Positions 29,621 through 38,639 of a stretch of 64,000 bases of DNA are shown here, in pieces (positions within the stretch are counted from its first letter, which is position 1; every line of letters begins with the position of its first letter). The stretch lies in the NCBI RefSeq assembly GCF_001598475.1, contig NZ_BCZA01000007.1, positions 1-64,000 of the forward strand, given 5' to 3'. The stretch is from Pantoea agglomerans NBRC 102470. GTDB taxonomy: Bacteria > Pseudomonadota > Gammaproteobacteria > Enterobacterales > Enterobacteriaceae. Both the position numbers and the translations under genes were made by a program. The notes beneath the pieces are model-generated. The model did no database searches and had not been told where the DNA came from. It saw only the letters and a program-made list of their open reading frames with translations.

Positions 29621-30508
29621 GTGGTGCAAAATAGCTTAAGTATAAATAAATGGCGGGCCTACACGCGCCTGATGCGTATCGATAAGCCGATCGGTACGCT
29701 GCTGCTGATGTGGCCAACGCTCTGGGCATTATGGCTGGCTGACATGGCGATCCCGCCGCTGCCGGTGCTGGCGGTGTTTGTTGCCGGGGTCATCGTGATG
29801 CGTGCAGCTGGTTGTGTGATCAATGACTACGCCGATCGCAAAGTAGACGGTCATGTCGAACGCACGAAGCATCGGCCACTGGCCAGCGGCGCGGTGAGTG
29901 CAAAAGAGGCTAAGCTGCTGTTCGTGATCCTGGCTCTGGCGGCTTTTGCGCTGGTGCTGACCATGAACATGATGACGATTATGCTCTCAGTGGTGGGGCT
30001 GGCGCTGGCCTGGGTCTATCCCTTTATGAAGCGTTATACCCACCTGCCGCAGGTAGTGCTGGGTGCCGCCTTTGGCTGGGCCATTCCCATGGCATGGTCC
30101 GCAGTTAGTGAGTCCTTACCTCTGGTCTGCTGGCTGGTATTCATCGCCAACATCTGCTGGACGGTCGCCTATGACACCCAGTATGCGATGGTGGACCGGG
30201 ATGATGACCTGAAGATTGGCGTGAAGTCGACCGCGATTCTCTTTGGCCGTTTCGACAAGCTAATCATTGGTCTGCTGCAATTGGCGACGCTGCTGCTGAT
30301 GGCGCTGGTTGGCCTCATGCTGCATCTGAACAGCGCCTTCTACTGGACGCTATTACTGGCCGCCGCGCTGTTTGTTTATCAACAGAAGCTGATCGCCGGA
30401 CGCGAGCGGCAACCCTGTTTCCAGGCTTTTCTCAATAACAACTATGTCGGAATGGTGCTGTTCCTCGGTGTACTGATGAACACCCCGCCGTTCAGCCAGC
30501 TGTTCTGA
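29621..30508 (+). CDS. ubiA: 4-hydroxybenzoate octaprenyltransferase
   Basis: UbiA attaches the octaprenyl chain to 4-hydroxybenzoate in the inner membrane. The product is about 295 residues with eight to nine membrane spans. Both aspartate-rich prenyl-diphosphate motifs are present: [10 protein letters not shown] near 69-78 and [12 protein letters not shown] near 187-198. Two GTG codons in tandem follow GAGGATCCT; the second (29624) has the better spacing. The gene follows ubiC by 7 bp. Confidence 0.96.
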   Translation: MVQNSLSINKWRAYTRLMRIDKPIGTLLLMWPTLWALWLADMAIPPLPVLAVFVAGVIVMRAAGCVINDYADRKVDGHVERTKHRPLASGAVSAKEAKLLFVILALAAFALVLTMNMMTIMLSVVGLALAWVYPFMKRYTHLPQVVLGAAFGWAIPMAWSAVSESLPLVCWLVFIANICWTVAYDTQYAMVDRDDDLKIGVKSTAILFGRFDKLIIGLLQLATLLLMALVGLMLHLNSAFYWTLLLAAALFVYQQKLIAGRERQPCFQAFLNNNYVGMVLFLGVLMNTPPFSQLF

Positions 30509-30566
30509 TAGAGAGTTTCCAGACATAAAAAGGCGATCCGGGAGGTCGCGAAACCTGATGAGGATG

Positions 30567-30708
30567 AATCTGGCAGCAATGGATGAGCTCAACGCGCAGG
30601 GAACATGGGCAGAAGAGGAAAGCGTCCCGCGGCAGGGACGGCGCGGGCCGAGCAGTCAGGGATGACGCTTTTGCGTCTTTCCGATCTGACCATGTTCCCT
30701 GAGCAGGC
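30567..30708. repeat. Intergenic palindromic repeat element, copy 2
   Basis: This 142-bp element is the second copy of the one at 10810-10949, in the same orientation. Its outer arms, AGGGAACATGGGCAGA (30598-30613) and TCTGACCATGTTCCCT (30685-30700), pair with one mismatch. The four central arm bases differ from copy 1 (CATG here, CCGG there), but pairing is kept. The interior shares CGTCCC/GGGACG, and GACGC-TTTT-GCGTC replaces a different but still pairing segment. It lies between the 3' ends of ubiA and plsB. Confidence 0.85.
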
Positions 30709-30744
30709 ACCGTCTTACAGCGAATCGGACCAGACCTGGCCTAT

Positions 30745-30775
30745 AAAAAAGGCGACCTCATGAGGTCGCCTTTTT
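30745..30775. terminator. Bidirectional terminator between ubiA and plsB
   Basis: The palindrome GGCGACCTCATGAGGTCGCC is flanked by six A on the left and five T on the right. It can therefore end both ubiA and plsB transcripts. Confidence 0.9.
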
Positions 30776-30791
30776 ACTGTGCGCGCTGGGG

Positions 30792-33224
30792 TCAGTCGTG
30801 CGCCACAGCGGTTTCAATCGTCATGCGGACATCGCTGGTGACCAGGTCTGCCAGCATATGCCAGGTCGCCAGGGTCTGCGCAACATCGGCATCACCGCTG
30901 TCGCTGATATACCCTTCATCGCGCAGGGTCAGGACCAGTGAGGTAAAGACCGCTTTGTCGAAGAATTCCGGGGCATTGATACCGTGCAGCACCGACAGAC
31001 GCTGTGCCAGCGTCCGGCTCTCTTTCTCCAGCGTGCCGCGGTTAATCGTCGGCTTGGCGCTGAGAATGGAGAACGTAATAGCATAGCGCTGCAGTGTTTC
31101 ACGCACACCGGCGGCCAGCAGTTGCAGCGTGCGATAGCGCGCTGAGGAAAAGCGCAATTCGCCGGCTTCGAGCGTAATCAGGCCCTGACGCGCCAGCTCC
31201 TGACTCAGTTCGGTCAGCAGTTGTGGCAGCTCATCGGTCTGCCAGCGCAGGAACAGCTCACTCTTCAGCATCGGGTAGATCAGGCTCACCTGACGCAGCA
31301 GTTCTGCTTCGCTCAGTGTCTGATGTTGCTGAACAATGGCGGCAATCAGCGACGGCATCACCAGCATGTGATGAATATTGTTGCGATAGTAGGTCATCAG
31401 CACCGCCTGCTCACGCGGCAGAATGATGATGTCGCCAATGCTGTCCTTTTCACTCTCAAACTTATTCATACCCATGGCGTGATCCAGCAGCGCTTCCGCT
31501 GAAAGATCGGGTACGGTCGCATTTGGCGAGTAAGGCACGTTGCGCAGCAACTGGGTGTAGCACTCCAGTTGTTCAATCAGCTGTTCACGGGTTAGTGAGC
31601 GCTGACGTGACGCCAGCAGGGCGGTGACACAGAGGTTCATGGCGTTAGCCGCGCCCGCTTCATTGATACGCACCATCAGGCTGGCAGCAATATCGTTGAC
31701 GGTTGGGGTTAACCAGCTGGGACGCTGTGGCTCAATCGGATCGATGGCATCGCGCCATTCCGGCACCCGCTTATTGATATAGTTGACCAGCGGCAGGGGT
31801 TCGCCAAAGTTCACGTAACCCTGACCGAGATTGCGCAGCTTGCGTAAGCCGCGCACCATCTGCATGAAGCCCTCTTTCTCTTTCGCCGCGCCGCGCAGCT
31901 CTTTAGCGTAAGTGCCCACTTCCATCACGTGCTCATAGCCGATATAGATCGGCACCAGCGTGATGGGGCGATTTCCGCCGCGCAGCATCGCCTGCAGCGT
32001 CATGGCTAAGGTGCCCGTTTTAGGGTCCAGCAGGCGACCGGTTCGTGAACGGCCTCCTTCGACAAAGTACTCAACCGAATAGCCGCGGGTGAATAGCTCG
32101 CCGAGATATTCGCGGAATACCGTGGCGTAGAGCTTGTTGCCTTTAAAGGTACGACGAATAAAGAAAGCGCCCAGGCGACGGAAAATCGGGCCGGCTGGCC
32201 AGAAGTTGAGATTGATACCGGCTGCGATGTGCGGCGGCACCAGACCCTGATGATAGAGCACATAGGAGAGCAGCAGATAATCCATGTGGCTGCGATGGCA
32301 CGGCACATAGACAATCTCGTGGCCATCCTGCGCCAGCTGGCGAACTTTTTCTCCGCCATTGACGTTGATGCCCTGATAGAGCCGACTCCAGAGCCAGCCC
32401 ATCACGCGGTCAGTTACGCGGATGGCTTCATAGGAGAAGTTTGCCGCAATCTCCTCCATCATCTCGACGGCATTCTGCTGCGCTTTCTCATGGGAGATTT
32501 TTTTGCTACGAGCTTCATCTTCTACTGCTTTTTCAATCGCTTTGGATTGCAGCAGACGAGTAAACAGATCCTGACGCGCCGGCAAGCGCGGGCCAATCGC
32601 CGCCAGCCGCTGGCGGGCAAAATGAATGCGCGCCACGCGAGCCAGCTTCTGGGCGATCGACTGATCCGTACCGTGTTCAGTTGCCATGCGGCGCAGCGAC
32701 ACCGTCGGCGAGAAGCGGACAAAACTGTCGCGCCCGTGCCAGATCACCGCAAAGAACTTCTGCACCCCGTTCAGCACCCGCAGGTGTGGCGTTGCTTCGC
32801 CCTGGACTTCACGTCCTGGTGCGCGGCCAAACATCACCGTGACCGGCAGCATCTGAATATCCAGCTTAGGGTTATTGCGATGCAGGTCCAGGTAATCGTG
32901 AAAAATTTTCACGGATTCAACGCTGGGCACAAAATAGGGGAAGACGCGAGGGCCATTGTGGATAAAGACGTGGCGCGGCAGCAGAGAACCATCAATCTCC
33001 AGCGGAGTGAGCGGGTCGGGCAGATGATGCCGCAGACACTGTGCGCGTAAAGTCAGTAAGTCGGCCTTCGAATCGTAAGGCAAAACATACATAATAGGTC
33101 GGGTCGGATCCAGACCATGTTCAGACACGGGATCGGCCGGAATGGCCTTACTTTTTACCAAAAACGACAGTGGTAAATTAAGCAATTTGTAATAGAGTTT
33201 ACGCCAACCTGACATAGACAACAT
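30792..33224 (-). CDS. plsB: Glycerol-3-phosphate O-acyltransferase
   Basis: PlsB makes lysophosphatidic acid at the inner membrane, the first step of phospholipid synthesis. The start at 33224 (AAGAGG four bases upstream) gives 810 residues. The ATG three codons later (33215) gives 807, exactly the E. coli length, so either may be used. The acyltransferase motif [12 protein letters not shown] lies near 308-319, and [15 protein letters not shown] near 390-404. It is divergent from dgkA, with 119 bp between the genes. Confidence 0.97.
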   Translation of the reverse strand: MLSMSGWRKLYYKLLNLPLSFLVKSKAIPADPVSEHGLDPTRPIMYVLPYDSKADLLTLRAQCLRHHLPDPLTPLEIDGSLLPRHVFIHNGPRVFPYFVPSVESVKIFHDYLDLHRNNPKLDIQMLPVTVMFGRAPGREVQGEATPHLRVLNGVQKFFAVIWHGRDSFVRFSPTVSLRRMATEHGTDQSIAQKLARVARIHFARQRLAAIGPRLPARQDLFTRLLQSKAIEKAVEDEARSKKISHEKAQQNAVEMMEEIAANFSYEAIRVTDRVMGWLWSRLYQGINVNGGEKVRQLAQDGHEIVYVPCHRSHMDYLLLSYVLYHQGLVPPHIAAGINLNFWPAGPIFRRLGAFFIRRTFKGNKLYATVFREYLGELFTRGYSVEYFVEGGRSRTGRLLDPKTGTLAMTLQAMLRGGNRPITLVPIYIGYEHVMEVGTYAKELRGAAKEKEGFMQMVRGLRKLRNLGQGYVNFGEPLPLVNYINKRVPEWRDAIDPIEPQRPSWLTPTVNDIAASLMVRINEAGAANAMNLCVTALLASRQRSLTREQLIEQLECYTQLLRNVPYSPNATVPDLSAEALLDHAMGMNKFESEKDSIGDIIILPREQAVLMTYYRNNIHHMLVMPSLIAAIVQQHQTLSEAELLRQVSLIYPMLKSELFLRWQTDELPQLLTELSQELARQGLITLEAGELRFSSARYRTLQLLAAGVRETLQRYAITFSILSAKPTINRGTLEKESRTLAQRLSVLHGINAPEFFDKAVFTSLVLTLRDEGYISDSGDADVAQTLATWHMLADLVTSDVRMTIETAVAHD

Positions 33225-33343
33225 GAAGCCTCTTGTTAGCAAAGCGCCGCAAGCATACCAGAAAGCGCAGCGAAGATCTGTGGTGGTGCCAATTGCACGC
33301 AGCCCAGACATTGACGTCAATCCGATGAAAGGGTTCCCACATC

Positions 33344-33712
33344 ATGGCAAATAATGCCACCGGACTTATCAGAATAGTAAAAGCTGCAGGTTACTCATGG
33401 CAGGGACTGCGTGCCGCCTGGCAACATGAAGCGGCGTTTCGGCAGGAAGCGCTGGCTGCGCTGGCCGCTATTGTTATCGCGTGCTGGCTGGATGTCGATG
33501 TGGTCTCCCGCATCCTCATGATTGGGGCGGTGGTGCTGGTGGTCATTGTTGAAATCCTCAATAGCGCCATTGAAGCAGTGGTCGACCGCATCGGTCAGGA
33601 GCATCATCCGCTGGCGGGCCGGGCAAAAGACATGGGCTCGGCGGCGGTGCTGATCAGCATCTTACTGGCACTCTTCGTCTGGATCGCGCTGCTCTGGACA
33701 CATTTGCGATAA
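33344..33712 (+). CDS. dgkA: Diacylglycerol kinase
   Basis: DgkA recycles diacylglycerol released during membrane-derived oligosaccharide synthesis, using ATP to make phosphatidic acid. The 122-residue inner-membrane protein has three helices and the active-site segment VVEILNSAIEAVVDR near residues 67-81. The start follows an AGGG about 14 bases upstream, so the ribosome-binding site is weak. A small hairpin (AACGCG/CGCGTT, 33722-33742) separates it from lexA. Confidence 0.96.
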   Translation: MANNATGLIRIVKAAGYSWQGLRAAWQHEAAFRQEALAALAAIVIACWLDVDVVSRILMIGAVVLVVIVEILNSAIEAVVDRIGQEHHPLAGRAKDMGSAAVLISILLALFVWIALLWTHLR

Positions 33713-33774
33713 GCCTTCCATAACGCGTCTGAGGGCGCGTTTTCCCTGACAATCGGTTTCCATTTCACCAATAC

Positions 33775-33809
33775 CTGTATATACTCACAGCGACTGTATA
33801 AACAACCAG
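33775..33809 (+). promoter_or_regulatory. Tandem LexA boxes in the lexA promoter
   Basis: CTGTATATACTCACAG (33775-33790) is a full SOS box (CTGT-N8-ACAG). A second site, CTGTATAAACAACCAG (33794-33809), follows 3 bp later with one half degenerate. The E. coli lexA promoter also has two adjacent boxes. They overlap the expected promoter just upstream of the start at 33818. Confidence 0.93.
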
Positions 33810-33817
33810 GGGGCGGG

Positions 33818-34432
33818 ATGAAAGCATTAACCAGCAGGCAGCAGCAGGTCTATGACCTGATTCGCGACCATATTTCTTCAACGGGCATGCCGCCTACGCG
33901 TGCCGAGATCGCCGCGCAGCTGGGCTTCCGTTCGCCGAACGCGGCAGAAGAGCATCTGAAAGCGCTGGCGCGCAAAGGCGTCATCGAGATCGTTTCCGGT
34001 GCATCGCGCGGCATTCGACTGTTAATGGAAGAAGAAGCCTCAGAAGGGCTACCGCTGATTGGCCGGGTTGCTGCCGGTGAGCCGATCATGGCGCAGGAAC
34101 ATATCGAAACCCACTACAAGGTCGATCCGGGCCTGTTTAAGCCGTCTGCTGACTTCCTGCTGCGCGTCAGCGGAATGTCGATGAAAGATATCGGGATTAT
34201 GGATGGCGACCTGCTCGCGGTGCATAAAACCCAGGATGTGCGTAACGGCCAGGTTGTGGTTGCCCGCATTGATGATGAAGTCACCGTTAAGCGCTGGAAA
34301 AAGCAGGGTGCTATCGTGCATCTGCTGCCGGAAAACAGCGATTTTGACCCGATTGTTGTCGATACCCGTGCGCAGTCACTGACCATAGAAGGTCTGGCTG
34401 TTGGCGTGGTGCGCAACGGCGAGTGGCTCTGA
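33818..34432 (+). CDS. lexA: SOS repressor LexA
   Basis: LexA represses SOS genes and cleaves itself when stimulated by RecA filaments. The 204-residue product (202 in E. coli) has a winged helix domain at 1-70 and the cleavage site AAGEP near 86. The catalytic Ser is in RVSGMSMKD near 119-127, and the catalytic Lys in EVTVKRWK near 156. It is autoregulated by the tandem boxes directly upstream. dinF, which in E. coli is in the same SOS operon, follows after 100 bp. Confidence 0.98.
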   Translation: MKALTSRQQQVYDLIRDHISSTGMPPTRAEIAAQLGFRSPNAAEEHLKALARKGVIEIVSGASRGIRLLMEEEASEGLPLIGRVAAGEPIMAQEHIETHYKVDPGLFKPSADFLLRVSGMSMKDIGIMDGDLLAVHKTQDVRNGQVVVARIDDEVTVKRWKKQGAIVHLLPENSDFDPIVVDTRAQSLTIEGLAVGVVRNGEWL

Positions 34433-34532
34433 TTCTTCTGCCAGCGTGCATTCGCCTTCTCTGATGCTATTCTGTCTGCCCTAATTTTGTCGCTGCCTCT
34501 TTTGCGCAGCGACACTGAGCACGGAACGGCGA

Positions 34533-35855
34533 ATGCGCTTTATTACGGCAACCGATAAAAATCTCTGGCGGCTTGCGCTGCCGATGATCCTTTCAAATAT
34601 CACCGTTCCCTTACTGGGAGTGGTCGATACTGCAGTAATTGGTCATCTCGACAGCCCTGTCTATCTTGGCGGGGTTGCGGTCGGGACTACAGTGACCAGC
34701 TTCCTCTTTATGCTGCTGCTTTTCCTTCGAATGAGTACCACTGGCCTTACGGCGCAGGCATTTGGCGCTGGCGATAAAATGGCGCTGGCACGCGCGCTGA
34801 CTCAGCCGCTGATCATTGCGCTGCTGGCGGGCGTACTGTTCATCGCTTTGCGTTATCCGATTATTCAGCTGTCGACCCATCTGGTTGGCGGCAATCCCGA
34901 TGTACTCGAACAGGCGGCACTGTTTATTCAGATTCGCTGGCTCAGTGCGCCTGCCACGCTGGCAAACCTGGTCATTCTGGGCTGGCTGCTGGGCGTGCAG
35001 TATGCACGCGCGCCGGTGATCCTGCTGGTGGTGGGCAACCTGGTTAACATCGTGCTCGATCTCTGGCTGGTGATGGGGCTGCACTGGGGTGTCGCGGGGG
35101 CGGCAACCGCCACGGCGCTGGCGGAATACATTACGCTGGTTGTCGGCAGCATCATGGTCTGGCGGGTGTTAAAACTGCGCGGAATTACGCTTAGCCTGCT
35201 GAAGCAGAGCTGGCGCGGTGACAGCGGCCGGCTGCTGCGACTGAACCGGGACATCATGCTGCGCTCTCTGATGCTGCAGCTCTGTTTCGCCTCGCTGACC
35301 GTACTGGGTGCCCGGCTGGGTCCGGATGTGGTGGCGGTTAACGCAGTATTACTGATGTTCATCACTTTTACGGCTTACGCGCTGGATGGCTTTGCCTATG
35401 CGGTTGAAGCTTTTGCGGGTGAGGCGCATGGTGCAAAAGATGGCAGCAAGCTCCTGCGCGTCTGGCACTCTGCCTGTCGGCAGGCGGTAGTGGTGGCGCT
35501 GTTCTTCTCGCTGATCTATGCCATTTTTGGCCCGCAGATCGTTACCCTGCTGACCTCTCTTCAGTCACTCCAGCAGACAGCGGACCGCTATCTGGTCTGG
35601 CAGATGATAATGCCGCTGATCGGCGTCTGGTGTTATCTGCTGGATGGCATGTTCATCGGAGCGACGCGCGGGCGTGAGATGCGTAACAGCATGGTAGTTG
35701 CCGCAGCAGGCTATTTTCTGACGCTGCTTAGCGTACCGGTGCTGGGTAACCATGGTCTTTGGCTGGCAGTCACGGTTTTCCTGGCGCTGCGCGGCCTGTC
35801 GCTGTGGCTCATCTGGCGTAAGCACTGGCGTCAGAACAGCTGGTTCGATGCCTGA
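34533..35855 (+). CDS. dinF: MATE-family efflux transporter DinF
   Basis: DinF is a multidrug and toxic-compound extrusion transporter with twelve predicted membrane segments. It is co-transcribed with lexA in E. coli and SOS-inducible. The 440-residue product begins MRFITATDKNLWRLALPMILSNITVPLLG, a typical MATE start, and shows the inter-repeat similarity of the family. Its natural substrate is uncertain; links to oxidative stress and bile salt tolerance have been reported for E. coli. I see no separate terminator after it. Confidence 0.93.
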   Translation: MRFITATDKNLWRLALPMILSNITVPLLGVVDTAVIGHLDSPVYLGGVAVGTTVTSFLFMLLLFLRMSTTGLTAQAFGAGDKMALARALTQPLIIALLAGVLFIALRYPIIQLSTHLVGGNPDVLEQAALFIQIRWLSAPATLANLVILGWLLGVQYARAPVILLVVGNLVNIVLDLWLVMGLHWGVAGAATATALAEYITLVVGSIMVWRVLKLRGITLSLLKQSWRGDSGRLLRLNRDIMLRSLMLQLCFASLTVLGARLGPDVVAVNAVLLMFITFTAYALDGFAYAVEAFAGEAHGAKDGSKLLRVWHSACRQAVVVALFFSLIYAIFGPQIVTLLTSLQSLQQTADRYLVWQMIMPLIGVWCYLLDGMFIGATRGREMRNSMVVAAAGYFLTLLSVPVLGNHGLWLAVTVFLALRGLSLWLIWRKHWRQNSWFDA

Positions 35856-36022
35856 GTCAGCCGTGGCTGCACGCAAGCCGATACGGATTATTCTGTATTA
35901 TTCCACGGTTAATAAATTGGCTACTACAATTAACTCTATGCAGCGCAGTTAACCAGCGCTTTGTATCGTTATTTTGTTAAGTAGCAAGATAATCATTAAA
36001 ACCCGAGGGTTGGAGGTCTGCC

Positions 36023-36235
36023 ATGAATAAAGACGAAGCAAGCGGCAACTGGAAGCAGTTCAAAGGCAAAATGAAAGAGAAATGGGGCAAGCTGACCGAC
36101 GATGATATGCAGGTTATCGAAGGTAAACGCGATCAGCTGGTCGGCAAAATCCAGGAGCGTTACGGCTCTACCAAAGATGAAGCCGAGCGCGAAGTAACCG
36201 CCTGGGAAGGTCAGAACAAAGATCACCGCTGGTAA
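36023..36235 (+). CDS. yjbJ: CsbD-family stress protein YjbJ
   Basis: YjbJ is a small, abundant, highly charged cytosolic protein of the CsbD family, sigma-S-dependent in E. coli, with no established activity. The 70-residue product has the family pattern GNWKQFKGKMKEKWGKLTDDD followed by GKRDQLVGKIQERYG, both predicted helical. The start follows GGAGGT. It is convergent with zur and separated from it by a hairpin. Confidence 0.95.
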   Translation: MNKDEASGNWKQFKGKMKEKWGKLTDDDMQVIEGKRDQLVGKIQERYGSTKDEAEREVTAWEGQNKDHRW

Positions 36236-36267
36236 TCAGACAATAGCTTGATAATCAGCTGAATGCG

Positions 36268-36289
36268 TTCCGGTGGGCCCTCACCGGAA
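36268..36289. terminator. Hairpin between convergent yjbJ and zur
   Basis: TTCCGGTG pairs perfectly with CACCGGAA around a 6-nt loop, 33 bp after yjbJ and 20 bp after the zur end. There is no strong T-run on either side. Confidence 0.5.
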
Positions 36290-36308
36290 CCGCACAAGGA
36301 TGTGCCGA

Positions 36309-36830
36309 TTACCCGCGTTTCCCCCGCTTTTTACCCTCATCCTGATGGTCATGCTCGCAGCTTTCATGGTGCGTACAGGCTTCAACCGCAGCACAATTTT
36401 CACATAAACCATGCGCTTCAATCACGCTGTGGCGTAATGCAAACTGCGCTTCACCTGCCAGACCAGCAATAATCTTCTCTACGCCCTGCGCCTGCTTCTC
36501 TGTAACGGCGGCACAGCGGTCACAGACCAGCATCACCGATGTATGTGCTGGTGCCTCAAAATGGTGACACATGACGTAGCTGTTGTTGGATTCCACCCGA
36601 TGAATGAAACCCTGCTCCAGCAGGAAATCGAGCGCCCGGTAAACCGTGGGTGGCTTGGCCTGTGGCTCGCTGACCCGGAGTTGATCCAGCAGATCGTAGG
36701 CGCTGATCGAGCCAGGCTGCTCGGCCATCAGGCGCAACACTTCAGCACGCTGCGAAGTCAGACGCACACCGCGCTGCAGGCACATCTTTTCGGCCTGAAT
36801 CAAAATTTGCTGCGACGTCATGTTTGTCAT
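36309..36830 (-). CDS. zur: Zinc uptake regulator Zur
   Basis: Zur is a Fur-family repressor of zinc import genes when loaded with zinc. The start at 36830, behind CGGAGA, gives 173 residues (171 in E. coli). A winged helix lies at about 25-85 (PPTVYRALDFLLEQGFIHRVE). Zinc ligands include CHHFEAPAH near 102-110, CDRC near 117-120, and CENC near 150. The tail is rich in His, Cys and Lys. A longer upstream reading is unsupported. A GTGAT-N8-ATCAC palindrome lies about 20 bp before the start. Confidence 0.95.
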   Translation of the reverse strand: MTNMTSQQILIQAEKMCLQRGVRLTSQRAEVLRLMAEQPGSISAYDLLDQLRVSEPQAKPPTVYRALDFLLEQGFIHRVESNNSYVMCHHFEAPAHTSVMLVCDRCAAVTEKQAQGVEKIIAGLAGEAQFALRHSVIEAHGLCENCAAVEACTHHESCEHDHQDEGKKRGKRG

Positions 36831-36850
36831 GAAAATTCTCCGCTGGATAA

Positions 36851-36868
36851 GTGATGTTATTTTATCAC
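36851..36868 (-). promoter_or_regulatory. Palindrome upstream of zur
   Basis: GTGAT-N8-ATCAC is an inverted repeat about 20 bp before zur. It partly resembles a Zur site (GTTATANTATAAC-type) in its AT-rich centre. The regulator binding it is not known. Confidence 0.3.
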
Positions 36869-37281
36869 ACATAGTTTCGCGGCGCTGAGGTTGGTTTTCG
36901 TCTGAAAAAAACAGCATCATTTGCCTGATAAAGCAGCACATTCAGAATTTAAGCCGTCTTCTATCTCAAATCTGACGACAAATCAGATCCATTCTGAATC
37001 CACCTGAAGCGGAATTTGTTGGCATTTTGCTTTGCATCTCACTGAGTTAAGAAGTAATGTTCAGAAAGACTTAAGAAAAGTCTGGCATTATTTGAAATAT
37101 CCCAATGCAGTTTGAACAATTACAACGGTTTTTTGATTGGAAAACGTCCAATCCTTTGAATTAAGACACTGTTTCCTTTGAATTCACAGCAATAACGCGT
37201 TAGCCAGGGTTCACAATAGGGCTAACAAACTATTCAGTCATTGAATGTTTCAATGACAATTTCTCAGGTGATGGCAGGCAA
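36869..37281. other. AT-rich leader region before the TraF-like gene, with two inverted repeats
   Basis: This gene-free stretch is AT-rich. Near its end lie two inverted repeats: GTTAGCC (37199-37205) with GGCTAAC (37220-37226), and GTCATTGAA (37237-37245) with TTCAATGAC (37249-37257), the latter a 9-bp perfect stem with a 3-nt loop. The second is 24 bp before the start at 37282. They may form 5' leader hairpins or be operators. Confidence 0.6.
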
Positions 37282-38532
37282 ATGGTGAAAAAATCCGCTC
37301 AACGTTCAGCGCTAATCTACACAGCTGTAACGACCGCGCTTTTCCTTTCTTCTTCCGCCATGGCGGCAGGGACCTGGTATGATGCACGTAATGACGCCAT
37401 GGGCGGCACCGGCGTAGCATCTTCTCTTTATGGCTCCGCAGTGCTGGCGAACCCGGCATTAATGACGCGCGCCAAACCCGACGATAGCGTCAGCATTATT
37501 TTCCCTTCAGCCGGTATTCAGGTGACCGACAAAGATCATCTGATCGACAAAGTGGATGACATCACCGATACCGTTGATCGCTACCGCGACGTGCTCAGTA
37601 ATTTAACCTTCGCTGATTATCTGCGTGGCTATCCTGAAGTGCGCGCCGCCTCAGGCGATGTCGCCAACCAGCTAAATGATTTACGCGGCAACAAAGCGGA
37701 CGGTAACGCCGGGGTTGCCCTGGCCGTCACTATCCCTGACGAGACGCTGCCTTTCGCCTTTATCACCAAAGCCTATGGCTCAGCACACGTGCGTGCCAAT
37801 GTGGTCCAGAGCGATATCGACTATCTGCGCGGTGTGGCTAACGGCACAGTGCTTCCTCGTCCTGGCGATCAAAATAACCTGCGCTCCAGCGCGAATGGCT
37901 TAGCGGCGCTGGTCACCGATTATGGTGTTGCGGTGGCGCATGAGTTCACCATCGCTGGTCAGCCAGTATCGGTAGGCGTCACACCGAAAGTGCAGAAAAC
38001 CTGGCTCTATAACTACACCGCCAGCATTTACAACTACGACAAAAGTGACATCAATAACAGCCAGTATCGCAGCACTGACACCGGCTTTAACGTTGATGCC
38101 GGCCTGGCGACCACCTTTGCTGAAAACTGGACGCTGGGTGTAACCGGACAGAACCTGGTTTCACGCGATCTGCAGACCAAAGAGGTCAATGGTTTCCGCG
38201 ACACCTACCAGATCCGCCCGCTGGTCACCACCGGTCTGGCCTGGGATAAAGGTCCGTTTACCGTGACGGGCGATGTGGATCTGACTGAAACCAAACGCTT
38301 CAAAACTCAGGATAACAGCCAGTATGCGGCAGTGGGCGCGGAATACCGCGTACTTGACTGGCTGCAGCTGCGTGCAGGTTATCGTGCGGACATGCGTTCT
38401 AACGACGAAAATGTCGCTACGGCCGGTTTTGGTCTGTCACCGTTTAACAAAGCCGTACATCTGGATCTGGCGGGCTCTGTAGGTGCTAACAACACCTGGG
38501 GCGCGATGATGCAGCTGGGCTTTAACTTCTAA
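37282..38532 (+). CDS. TraF-like outer-membrane protein (plasmid transfer TraF_2 family)
   Basis: The 416-residue protein has a signal peptide cleaved near SSAMA-AGTWYDARNDAMGGTGVA. The rest is beta-rich and ends in aromatic NF, as outer-membrane barrels do. The N-terminal DARNDAMGGTGVAS motif and overall layout match proteins named conjugal transfer TraF that are encoded on chromosomes and have no link to conjugation; they look like FadL/OmpP1-type barrels. It is a single gene with a strong terminator. In E. coli this position between zur and dusA holds unrelated genes. Substrate unknown. Confidence 0.7.
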   Translation: MVKKSAQRSALIYTAVTTALFLSSSAMAAGTWYDARNDAMGGTGVASSLYGSAVLANPALMTRAKPDDSVSIIFPSAGIQVTDKDHLIDKVDDITDTVDRYRDVLSNLTFADYLRGYPEVRAASGDVANQLNDLRGNKADGNAGVALAVTIPDETLPFAFITKAYGSAHVRANVVQSDIDYLRGVANGTVLPRPGDQNNLRSSANGLAALVTDYGVAVAHEFTIAGQPVSVGVTPKVQKTWLYNYTASIYNYDKSDINNSQYRSTDTGFNVDAGLATTFAENWTLGVTGQNLVSRDLQTKEVNGFRDTYQIRPLVTTGLAWDKGPFTVTGDVDLTETKRFKTQDNSQYAAVGAEYRVLDWLQLRAGYRADMRSNDENVATAGFGLSPFNKAVHLDLAGSVGANNTWGAMMQLGFNF

Positions 38533-38554
38533 GCGCGTTAATCAGACTGTTCGG

Positions 38555-38581
38555 GGGCGGGCGATGCACTATCGCCCGCCC
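38555..38581 (+). terminator. Terminator of the TraF-like gene
   Basis: GGGCGGGCGA and TCGCCCGCCC form a 10-bp GC-rich perfect stem with a 7-nt loop, followed by TTGTGTT. It begins 22 bp after the stop. Confidence 0.75.
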
Positions 38582-38639
38582 TTGTGTTATCCTTGCACAG
38601 AATTCCATCACCCCTTAATTACCGGATTGTCTGCGCTTC

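Noticed and set aside
32229..33050. Plus-strand open frame (273 codons) antisense to plsB
   Set aside because: It is inside plsB on the other strand, without a plausible start site or protein family.
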